Below, one piece after another: positions 16,225 through 25,206 of a stretch of DNA of 64,000 bases. The notes under the pieces are model-generated. The model did not search any database. It was not told the DNA's origin and saw only the letters and a program-made list of their open reading frames with translations. The stretch is from Candidatus Competibacteraceae bacterium. Its GTDB lineage: Bacteria > Pseudomonadota > Gammaproteobacteria > Competibacterales > Competibacteraceae. Position numbers and translations under genes: made by a program. Location of the stretch: the NCBI GenBank assembly GCA_016712625.1, contig JADJQQ010000004.1:558001-622000 (forward strand), given 5' to 3'. The stretch's first letter is position 1. Every line of letters begins with the position of its first letter.

Positions 16225-19026
16225 TCAATAGGCTTCGAAGGTAAAGCGGGCCGATCCGATCAGCAACAGATCACCCGCTTCCAAGGCAAGCACTTCATTG
16301 GCCGCCAGATCATGGTAGCCAATCCGGACCGCGCCCGCTTCCGCTAGATTCTGAATCCAGTACATCCCATCTCTGTATAACAACTCGGCATGATGGGGTT
16401 TCACCCCTTCAGCCTCGATCCGCAAGCCCATTTCCGTGGAACTACCCAACGAAACCCATTTCGGAATGTAATAATGGACCACCTGTCGGCAGGCGGCGTC
16501 ATCCCGCTCGAAACGAGCGTAGCGCAGGGAGCCTGGATTGCCGACCCCATTGAGCTGCGACACCCGATCCTGGACGCGCAGCAGGTTGAGATAGCGCTGG
16601 CGCAGAGTCTTGCGTAAATCCTCGGCTCCGGCTTGCTGGTCCCGCTGGCGCAGGATCTCGACCAAGTCCAGTAGATAGTTGCCAAATTTTTCCCGAGGCC
16701 GCTCGGGGTTCCAGCCGGTCGGGGCCGGCTCCCACTTGCGCTCCCAGGCCAGCGTCAGCTTCAACCGATACAGATCGCAAATTTCCAGAATATCTTCCGA
16801 TTCCAGCGATTCCCAGCGGCCCCGTTCCAGTCTTCGGCCGTTACAGCCGGTGTAGGTGCGCCCCACATCACTGGCCGGCATCAGCGCCAACTGGTCGCTC
16901 AAGGCGCAAATCACGCAATGTAACCGGGAGATGCGGGTGTACTTTGGCACAAACCCCAAAGTGAAGTCGCCAAATCCGGTACCCGCGGTCGAACTATGAC
17001 GCCCAAAGATAATGAATGGACGAGACACCAGTTCAATTCGCGCCGGCGCTTGGGACGGATCGGCCGCTAATAGCAAGGCGCGGGTCAGCGGCGTACCGCG
17101 ACCAAGCGTTTGCGTGGTCGTGCTGAATAAACTGTTGGTGCGCCCCGCATCGGCTTCCAGCTCCAGCGGAAAAGTAGTGACTAAACCGCCGGCATCAGGT
17201 TCGATGGAATCACTAGTAGCGCCGCTGGCAGCGACTCCCGCGAGCAGCCATGCGCTGTTTGGCCGCGCGGCGGTCAACGAATCCGGCCAAAAGCGGTCGT
17301 TTCGGGCGGAACCAAGCGCCCCTTTCGCCTTTCCTCCACCCTCCTGGGGTAAAAATTCGAGCCGAATCTGCGATGCGCTGTTATAGGCGGTCCATTGTCC
17401 GCGATGATCGCAGAGATCCAGTTCCAGCCATATCAGCGTTTGGGACAGGCTTGAAAGCGGGCACTGATACTTCACGAACACCACCTGTGCGTCCCGCCCA
17501 TCCAGCAAGCGCAACGGAGCAATCCGCCCATCGTTGGCAAACACCAAATCGGTACCGCGCACCCGCAATCGAATCTCTCGATACAGCCACCAGCTCGGGT
17601 TGATCAATAAAGCGCACAGTACGCCATCCTGCTCCGGCGACACTTTGATCGCCGTCGCCAATCCGACCAGAATGGGTTGTCTGGCCGCCATCAGCCGAGC
17701 GATTTGCTGCCTGAAATCTTGGGTTTGGGCCGGTTCACGATCTTGCGCCAACCGCAGATAACGATCTAGAAAATACTGCAAAGCCTCTTTTTCGCGTCGA
17801 TCACGATGCGCCAGCTTGCCGACCAGCTGATCCAATAATTGCACAAATCCATCCAGCGGAGATTCAGGCAAAAACCGGGGTTTCGAATCTGGCTTGTTGG
17901 CCGGGGTTGGCGCGGCCACGGTCTCTGACAAGTCGGACGATAACCCTACTTCAGCCAGATATGCTTCGACCGACTTGGCTTGATCGGTCGCCAGCGGCTC
18001 TTTTGCCGCAATCTCGGCGGCAAGCGGTGGCCGCTCGGATCGAAAGGTCGTTTCATGGGCCAAAACCGCGGGTTCAGACCCCTTGGCCTGCATGGTCTCT
18101 TGGTCTTGATCGAAGGAAAAATCAAATTCAGAGAGATCCAAGTCAAAATTGATGTCGCTAGCCGATGCGGTTTCGAGCGCGGCGATGCTACCTTCCGGGT
18201 GTACATTGAAGTTCGGTTTGGATTTTTCGCCCAGAAAACAACTTTGGGCCGCTTCATCCACCAGGGTCGGGGTAATCTCGCGTTCGGACTGCAAACTGGC
18301 GAACAAGAGAACTGTGTCGCATAAAACGGCGATAGCCCGCGGCACCCCTTTACAATAAAACTCGATGCGTTCGATGGTGGCCGGTTCCAGCATCTGCTCT
18401 TCGTTCCACCCGGCAATCTTGAGCTGGTGATTGATGAACAGCCCGGTTTCAATCGGACTCAGGCAGTCGATCTGGCAGCGCACCCGAATGCTATCGCGCA
18501 GCTGATGAAACTCAGGCCGCTCTAATCGACTGCTGATTTCGGGTAAGCCCACCAACACGACCTGCAAGCGTTGGCTGGGCAGCACCGGCGTTTCGACAAA
18601 TTCCTGGAAACGCAGCAAGACCTCATCCGACAAATGTTGCGCGTCATCCACCAGCAGCGCGATGGTCCGATTTCGCCGAGCCTGCGCGGCCAGGGTATCC
18701 AACAAGAGCTGTTTTTGCTGTTCGCCGTCCAAGCCATCGATCGGCAAATCCAGGCTCGCGCACAGATAGTTAAGGATGTCTGGGAAGTCGAGATCGGCTT
18801 TGATCAGCCGGACAAAACGAATATCGCTGGCCTCGGCCATGCAGCGGCTTAATACGATCGTTTTGCCGACGCCCGCTTCGCCGGTCAGCAGGATAAATCC
18901 GGATTTTTCTCGGATGCCGTCCAGAATATCGGCACAGGCCGCATCAAAGTTGACATTGCGGTAATAGTCTTTCAGATCTTTCGGTTTGAAGGGTTTCCTG
19001 CTTAAACCGAAGTAGGCGGTATACAT
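16225..19026 (-). CDS. ExeA/GspA-like AAA ATPase fused to two FHA domains
   Basis: A 933-residue multidomain protein. The N-terminal ~270 residues are an ExeA-type AAA ATPase: opening MYTAYFGLSRKPF, Walker A GEAGVGKT (49-56), Walker B LLVDDAQH (about 124-131) and a C-terminal lid (about 200-270). A low-complexity acidic region follows (280-390), then a PilZ-like or otherwise unassigned region (about 400-560). A classical FHA domain lies at about 664-762 (FGRHSS.., RISRLHCVI, GCNGRRL) and a weaker FHA-like module at 849-931 (HHAELL, AGDLLLIG). ExeA/GspA ATPases help place secretins through peptidoglycan, and FHA domains bind phospho-Thr. The combined function is unknown. It converges with the kinase gene upstream and precedes a secreted protease. 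Confidence 0.82.
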   Translation of the reverse strand: MYTAYFGLSRKPFKPKDLKDYYRNVNFDAACADILDGIREKSGFILLTGEAGVGKTIVLSRCMAEASDIRFVRLIKADLDFPDILNYLCASLDLPIDGLDGEQQKQLLLDTLAAQARRNRTIALLVDDAQHLSDEVLLRFQEFVETPVLPSQRLQVVLVGLPEISSRLERPEFHQLRDSIRVRCQIDCLSPIETGLFINHQLKIAGWNEEQMLEPATIERIEFYCKGVPRAIAVLCDTVLLFASLQSEREITPTLVDEAAQSCFLGEKSKPNFNVHPEGSIAALETASASDINFDLDLSEFDFSFDQDQETMQAKGSEPAVLAHETTFRSERPPLAAEIAAKEPLATDQAKSVEAYLAEVGLSSDLSETVAAPTPANKPDSKPRFLPESPLDGFVQLLDQLVGKLAHRDRREKEALQYFLDRYLRLAQDREPAQTQDFRQQIARLMAARQPILVGLATAIKVSPEQDGVLCALLINPSWWLYREIRLRVRGTDLVFANDGRIAPLRLLDGRDAQVVFVKYQCPLSSLSQTLIWLELDLCDHRGQWTAYNSASQIRLEFLPQEGGGKAKGALGSARNDRFWPDSLTAARPNSAWLLAGVAASGATSDSIEPDAGGLVTTFPLELEADAGRTNSLFSTTTQTLGRGTPLTRALLLAADPSQAPARIELVSRPFIIFGRHSSTAGTGFGDFTLGFVPKYTRISRLHCVICALSDQLALMPASDVGRTYTGCNGRRLERGRWESLESEDILEICDLYRLKLTLAWERKWEPAPTGWNPERPREKFGNYLLDLVEILRQRDQQAGAEDLRKTLRQRYLNLLRVQDRVSQLNGVGNPGSLRYARFERDDAACRQVVHYYIPKWVSLGSSTEMGLRIEAEGVKPHHAELLYRDGMYWIQNLAEAGAVRIGYHDLAANEVLALEAGDLLLIGSARFTFEAY

Positions 19027-19255
19027 GCGCTGCTCCTCGCCAGTGGTCGCCGTAGTCTGTCACTACGCTCCCGCTGCCGCTGCCACCTCATTTAACAATC
19101 CCCCGGTCTGGATCAACACGCCACGTTTGCAATCGGATCGCACAAATTTTAGTTACCGGTCACTCATCAGCGATCGTCGTTCTGATCCAAATCCACTCAC
19201 GGGGGCTATTCTGTTTCGAAATCCCTACTTCCGTTTCCATAAACAGCCTTGGGTG

Positions 19256-21773
19256 CTACCGGATATTAACTTCTTTAATCATAAAATTCTGTAAATGCTC
19301 CTGCCAAGTAATCACGACGCTGTCACCGCCCTTAGGAAAATCCAGCAATTGATAGGTACCACTCGCACCTCGCAAATAATCCGTGCCCAAGGTCGTTACG
19401 GTAAAATTAGCCCGGCCCAGTTCAGCACCGTCCACCAGCGCCCGGACCGTATGCGACCCATCACCCAATCGATTCGTATTGAACAACAGACCCCAGCCGT
19501 TATTGGAACCGCCGCACACGGCAAGTGTATCGGGACGCTCGGTGCCATGGCCCGCCTGAAAAGACACCCCGTCGATTTCGATAGTGACCCGGTTAATCGG
19601 CGCGCCGGCTTGACAAGCCCAGCCTGAGAACAGGGTAATACCACTCAGATGCGAGGCCGGTTGGGGATTTTCGAGGAAGCCGCGTAAAGTAGCGTCCGCT
19701 TGCACAGAAGCCGCCCTTTGGTTCGGGTCAGCGGGCAAGCGTTGCAAGGCAGGCGCGGCCTGCCGATCCGCCGTGATCGGCATCGATGGCTGGCTGGTCG
19801 ATGCGGAGCGGGCGGCGATCACAAAATTCTGCAGATGCGCTTGCCATTGCAGCTCGATAGTCTGGTTTGCGGCAGGAAAGTTCGGAATGACATAAGAGGC
19901 GGTGACATCACGCAGATAATCAACGCCCAAGGTCGCCACCGTGAAATTGGCGCGGCCGATTTCGTAACCGTCGGCCAGAACTCGCAGCGCATGAACCCCG
20001 GCTCCCAGCCGGCTCATATTGAACAATAATCCAAACCCATTATTGGTATCGCCACAGACGCTCTGGGTGTCCTCCCGCGTAGTGCCATAACTGGCCAGCA
20101 TCGTTCGATTGCCATCAATCTCAATAAGAACTTGATTGATTTCGGGAGCGCCGCTATTTACGCCAGGAATGCAGGCCCAGCCAGAGAGGATGGTAATACC
20201 ACTCTGATTGGAGGCTGGCTGAGGATTTTCCAAAAAGCCTATTTTCGTATTTTCCACCCATTTTTTAATTCCATTGTCATAACCCACCTGAAATCGTCCA
20301 TAGATGCCAAAGGCATCATTACAAAAACCAGCACCGGCGGTCAGCGTACCCACCAGATAACTATTCTCCTTGAATATTCCCGAGCCGCTGCTCCCTTGCT
20401 CGGTAAATCCTTGATTGATGAGCAATCTAAAGTAGGTTCCATTCGCGTTTGGAACACAGTCAATCTGATTGGTGGACGTTTGGCTGCAACTGAACAAACC
20501 TTGATTGGCGCCGAAACTGATTTTCTTCCAATCGCCTTGCGGGTGGTGAATCGCCGTATAGCGTTCGCCTTGCGCATCGCCATGCCAGCCGGCATAGACA
20601 GCCCCACTCGGCGGCTGCTCGTTCAGACGCAATAGCGTCATGTCGTTATTGCCATGGGTCTCCAGTAAAGTAGCGCCGCCGGAGCGAGTCTGGGTGTTGG
20701 CGGACTGCGCGCCGGCATTACAGCCCGAGGATTCATAAAACCAAATGGTTTCCAGGGAAGAGGCTTCAGCGGCCGTGGTAATGCAGTGCCGCGCCGTCAG
20801 AAAAAAAGGGATGTTGGAGCCCGCCCTGTCTCCCAGCAAAGTTCCGGTACAAATGGCCGTCCCTTCGGTTGTGGTAAAAACTATCTTGGCGACTGAAGCA
20901 GAAATGTCATCGCCTTTATTACTGGTGGTGGAGTAACAATTAACATCCAAATTACAAGATGCGGCCGCATTCGGTAATAACCCACTGGACGTTTTCGGAT
21001 TAAGGACTAAATGAGATACCGAATAAACTTCCAGATCGACCTTACTCAGATCCGCTTGCGCATCGACGCGCACTTCCAAGATCGCGCTATCTCCCTCTAA
21101 AGTCGGCGACCAATAAACATCGGGCCGATCACCGCCTTTGACGCCTGAATTTCGATTGCGCTCGATAGCTTGCAGCACATCGCTGGCGCCAACCCGATAG
21201 CCTCGCCCCGGATCAAGCTGGCCAGAAAAGAAACGCAATTCCGACCGTGGCGGCAGGCCGCCAATTCGAAGCCCCAGGCGCAAAGCCGCCGCGCCGGGTG
21301 AATGAAGCGCAATGCGGGTCACTCGCTCGCCATTTTGGAGCGTCTGCCATTGCCACGATGAGGAGGTCGCCATGGATCGTTGCAGAAAATCGGCAATCCG
21401 GCGATTGAATCCGATCTTTTGCGGCCCTCCCAAGGATTTTGACGCCATCTGCTTCGTTTCCAAACCCGCCACCGGCAGATTCAGGCGGACTAGCGGGATA
21501 TTCGCTTCTTCTGGGGCAGACTGGGTTTGAACGGATGGGGCGCGGGGAAGCAGCTCCTCCACGATTGTGCGCGGCTCGGCAGTCGGCTGGTAGCGCCTGG
21601 ATTCCAAGGGGGCGGATGGCGGGATTGCCTTGCACGTTTGACTGGGGCGCTTCGTCTGATCCAGAGGAGTCGCTGGCCCAGGCATTGCCTCCAAAAAGCA
21701 TCAGTGTGATGATGACCAGGATCAATATACGGGTGGGAGTGATGGGTGATATTGCATTGATTCGTGATGCCAT
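19256..21773 (-). CDS. Secreted trypsin-like (lysyl-endopeptidase-like) serine protease with two C-terminal repeat modules; 1-nt frameshift
   Basis: An extracellular serine protease of about 838 residues once one surplus base is ignored. The signal peptide (start 21773, hydrophobic core ILILVIITLMLF, ending AWAS) is in a different frame from the rest. Dropping one G from the G5 run at 21608-21612 joins them as AIRPL-ESRRY. The catalytic triad is visible: His in LTARHC, Asp in GNNDMTLLRL, Ser in EQGSSGSGIF. Two similar modules of about 130 residues follow, each opening FLENPQPAS..SGI..SGWAC and closing with HLQNF-I. It is a plausible type II secretion substrate, since gspCDEF is elsewhere in the window. 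That is inference. Confidence 0.82.
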
Positions 21774-21840
21774 CGCTTCCCCTTCATGAGCTAAATTGAT
21801 CCGTCATCCTACTACCATATCCAACACAACACGTATAACC

Positions 21841-22134
21841 ATGTCCCATATTTTTATTGAGCGCTCCCATCAGCAAACCGCCGATGAAGCCCGCCGAGCG
21901 GTGGAATCCCTGGCCCAGGAGCTGACTGACCGCTTCGGGATCAGCTATCACTGGCAAGATGATTCGCTGTATTTTGAGCGCGCTGGCGTCAAGGGTCAGA
22001 TCGAACTAGAACCAGGGATGGTTCGAATCGATGCCCGGCTGGGCTTTCTGCTGGCCGCCTTCAAATACCAGTTGGAGCAGGAAATTCACCGCGAGCTGGA
22101 TCAGCTGTTTCAGTCCGCGCCCGATTCAGCCTGA
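21841..22134 (+). CDS. Polyhydroxyalkanoic acid system family protein
   Basis: A 97-residue protein matching the small PHA-system family (TIGR02610-like) by its opening MSHIFIERSH, the central W-x-D-x-L-x-FER-GVKG block and the C-terminal LGFLLAAFKYQLEQEIHRELD helix. Members are linked to PHA granules, and their exact role is unsettled. ATG 21841 starts the conserved part. An upstream in-frame ATG at 21796 would add 15 unrelated residues. It is divergent from the protease and converges with the decayed fadD. Confidence 0.8.
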   Translation: MSHIFIERSHQQTADEARRAVESLAQELTDRFGISYHWQDDSLYFERAGVKGQIELEPGMVRIDARLGFLLAAFKYQLEQEIHRELDQLFQSAPDSA

Positions 22135-22185
22135 TCGTCCGCATCGGCCGCGGCTAGCGATAGCTGAGCCTGGGCGTCAGCGGCG

Positions 22186-23838
22186 TCAATGCAGGTCGCG
22201 CCGCAAAACCTTTCCGGCGATCGACTTGGGCAAACTGTCCCGAAATTCGATATGCCGAGGCACTTGGTAAGCGCTCAGTCGTTGGCGGCAGTAGGCAATG
22301 ATGGTTTCACCAGACAAATCAACATCGGGTTTACGCACGACGAACACCTTGATGGCTTCTCCCGTCTTATCATCCGCAATGCCGATACAGGCGACTTCCA
22401 ATACCCCTTCGCAACCGAGCACAACTTCCTCGATCTCCTTGGGGAAAACATTGAAACCCGATACGACGAGCCTGTCTTCCTTACGGTCGATAATCCGGAT
22501 GAAACCCTGTTGATCCATCGTCGCCACATCGCCAGTCAGCAACCAACCGTCGCGGATCGCACCAGCGGTCGCTTCGGGCAGCCGCCAGTAGCCCCGCATT
22601 ACCTGCGGTCCGCGCACGCAGAGTTCGCCCCGCTCGCCCAGTGGCACTTGCTCGCCAGCGCCGTCGCGCAGTTCAATCTCGGTCGATGGGAGGGGTAAGC
22701 CGACGCTGCCGTTAAATTCCGCTCAGATCGACTGGCCCCATGCAAACCATGGGCGATGCTTCGGTCAAGCCATAGCCTCCGATAATCGGTAGGCCTGTCA
22801 CGGCCTGCCAGCGCTCAGCGACGGCCTGCCGCACTCGAAAACCGCCGATAGCCAGTCTGAAGCTGGAGAAATCAAGCTGTAAAAATTTTTTATTTTTAAG
22901 CAAGGCGGCGAACAAAGCATTAAAACCGGTGATGGCTGTAAATTTACGCTGGCGCATTTCGGATACGAACAGAGGAATATTGTGGGGATTGGTAATGAAT
23001 ACGTTCAGCCCGCCGTAATAAAGAACGCAGAGGCAGTTGAGGGTCAGGCAAAAAATATGATGCAGCGGCAGAGCGGTCATCATAACTTCTTCGCCCTCGC
23101 GCCATGCCGGCCCAATACAGGCGACGATCTGCTGGATGTTGGCGACCATGTTGCGATGGGCCAGCATCACGCCCCTGGCCACGCCTTCCGCGCTTTGTTT
23201 GTAGTGGATGAGAGCTAAATCTTCACCGGTGATGGCGATCGATTGTAATTGACGGCTGTTTCCGATATTCAGCACTTCATTAAAGCGAATGGTGTTGGAC
23301 AGTGAATAATCAGGAACGAGCCTCTTAATATGCTTGCTGACCAGATTAACAACCTTGGCTTTCCAGTACGGCAGCAGATCGCCGATTTCCGTGATGATCG
23401 TTTTCTTGATGTCCGTTTCCTCAATCACCTTCGCCAGTACATAAGCAAAATTGGCAACAATCAGGATCGTCTTAGCTCCTGAAACCCGCAACCGATACTG
23501 TAATTCTTCGGGGGTCGCCATGGGATTGATGCTGACGGCGACCAGTCCAGCCCGCAGCACGCCAAATAAAGCCACCGGGTATTGCAACACGTTTGGCAGC
23601 ATAATGGCCACGCGCTCGCCTTTGACCAGACCCAATTCCTGTTGCAGATAAACCGCGAAGGCCCGACTTTTTGCTCTAATTCGTTATAACTTATACTGTG
23701 GCCCATGCTGGCGAAGGCGTTACGCCGGCCGAACTGGCAGCAGCTTCGCTCAAACACTTCAACCAACGAGCGGTACTGTTCGAGATTGATCGTCGTCGGC
23801 ACGTTGGGCGGATAACGCTTCAACCACACATTTTCCAA
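22186..23838 (-). pseudogene. fadD: Long-chain acyl-CoA ligase (fadD-like), frameshifted and missing its P-loop motif
   Basis: The remains of a FadD-type acyl-CoA synthetase in three frames. The N-terminus (TTG 23838, GGAG 8 nt upstream) reads VWLKRYPPNVP. The frame breaks at an A5 run (23667-23671 on the plus strand, one base missing), reopens as KGERVAIMLPN, and breaks again near 22719-22720 (one base surplus) before the C-terminal DRKEDRLVVSGFNVFPKEIEE block. The net length is divisible by three. Independently of the frameshifts, the AMP-binding P-loop normally reading YTGGTTGxxKG is here YKQSAEGVARG, and the GGGMPV loop reads IGGFRV. The enzyme is therefore unlikely to activate fatty acids even if the indels are sequencing errors. 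Confidence 0.82.
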
Positions 23839-24159
23839 TGAAAAATCTCCGATAAACAGCCTTGAGCCAGCTTAGCTGGCTTTCTAGGCGATGGCAGTTT
23901 TTACAGATATGGCATAGATACTGTTCAATTTCCAAGTCATGGATTTTAATCGAACCCACTAAAATAATTGACTTGGAATTTTTCTGTTTGTTACCTGATC
24001 ACACGGCGACTTAGCCGAGCAATAACGCTTTGATCCGCCAAGCTATCGCCATTGATCAAAAGGGGTTATACCGTCGCGAGAACGCCAAGGCGGCGCCAGG
24101 GCATTAGGACGACGCGCCAAGCGCTTCGCATTGCTAGCGTCGCCCCCTGATTTTTATCC
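23839..24159. other. Intergenic region, no gene seen
   Basis: These 321 nt lie between the fadD remnant and fbpC. A short open frame on the minus strand (23759-23959) overlaps the fadD start, lacks a recognisable domain and is probably chance. Apart from the fadD ribosome-binding GGAG near 23848 I see no promoter, terminator or repeat that I can defend. Confidence 0.6.
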
Positions 24160-25206
24160 CTATCCTCGCCGGAACATCACCAGATGGTCAATTTCTAGCC
24201 GGATACCGATGCGTTCCCCCAAGCGGTGGTTGTGATGGCTCGGCGCCAAGCACAACAATCGCGCCCCGCTGGGCAACTTCAGGGTATAGAGAAACTCCGC
24301 CCCGCGAAACGCGCGTTCCACTACTTCGGCGGCCAGCGGACTGGCGTCATCGTGGGTCACATCATCCGGCCGCACCAACACCTCGACTGGATCGCCCGGC
24401 TCGCAACCCGCCAGCGGTATGCCATCAATATCGCCCAGTTCGGTGCAGACCCGGCTTCCCTCTCCCATCTGGCCCGGCAAGAACACGCCTTGGCCAATGA
24501 AATCAGCGACAAAATGATCGGTGGGCCGATGATAAAGATTATAGGCGTTATCCCACTGCAACAGTCGACCCTGATCCAACACGCCGATCTGGTCAGCAAA
24601 AGCGAAGGCTTCGAACTGGTCGTGGCTGACCAGCAAGCCGCCGATGCCCTCCCGTAGCAGAATCGCGCGGATTTCGTGGGCCAAATCCTCGCGCAAAGCG
24701 ACATCCAGGCTGGAAAATGGCTCATCCAGCAACAAGAGCCGCGGCCTTGGCGCAAGCGCGCGGGCCAAGGCCACCCGCTGTTGCTGGCCGCCGGAAATCT
24801 GGTGAGGATAACGCCGCGCGTATTCGTCCAATCCAACCAACCGCAACAGATCACGCACCCGCGCCCGCCGTTCATCCGCTTTCCAGCCCCGCAGCCCAAA
24901 GGCCACATTGTCGGCAACCGTCAAATGTGGAAACAGCGCCAAGTCTTGAAACATCATGCCGATTCGCCGCTGTTCGGGCGGCAGCGTCCAACCAGGTCGG
25001 CTCAGCTCGGTTCCTTCCAAACGGATCGAACCGCTTTGGATCGGTTCGAAGCCCGCGATGGCGCGCAACAGCGTGGTCTTGCCGCAGCCACTGGGGCCAA
25101 GTAGGCAACCGATCGCCGCGCTGTTCATTTTAAACGAGACATTCTCAACCACCCGCTTGGGCGGATAGGCAACGTCGATAGCAGCGAGATCAAGAAACGG
25201 CGTCAT
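24160..25206 (-). CDS. fbpC: Ferric iron ABC transporter ATP-binding protein
   Basis: A 348-residue ABC ATPase that energises Fe(III) import. Walker A is GPSGCGKT (about 35-42), the Q-loop is in MMFQDLALFPHLTV, the signature is ISGGQQQR and Walker B is LLLLDEPFSSLD. The H-loop His is in LLVSHDQFEAFAFAD. The C-terminal ~110 residues form a TOBE-like regulatory domain (PVEVLVRPDDV). It overlaps the fbpB end by 17 nt, so it is the last gene of fbpABC. Specificity for iron rests on family resemblance, gene order and the Fur box upstream of fbpA. Confidence 0.9.
   Translation of the reverse strand: MTPFLDLAAIDVAYPPKRVVENVSFKMNSAAIGCLLGPSGCGKTTLLRAIAGFEPIQSGSIRLEGTELSRPGWTLPPEQRRIGMMFQDLALFPHLTVADNVAFGLRGWKADERRARVRDLLRLVGLDEYARRYPHQISGGQQQRVALARALAPRPRLLLLDEPFSSLDVALREDLAHEIRAILLREGIGGLLVSHDQFEAFAFADQIGVLDQGRLLQWDNAYNLYHRPTDHFVADFIGQGVFLPGQMGEGSRVCTELGDIDGIPLAGCEPGDPVEVLVRPDDVTHDDASPLAAEVVERAFRGAEFLYTLKLPSGARLLCLAPSHHNHRLGERIGIRLEIDHLVMFRRG

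Noticed and set aside
21690..21773. Programmed ribosomal frameshifting as explanation for the protease
   Set aside because: No slippery heptamer or downstream stimulatory structure was evident, and similar one-base breaks occur in unrelated genes of the window.
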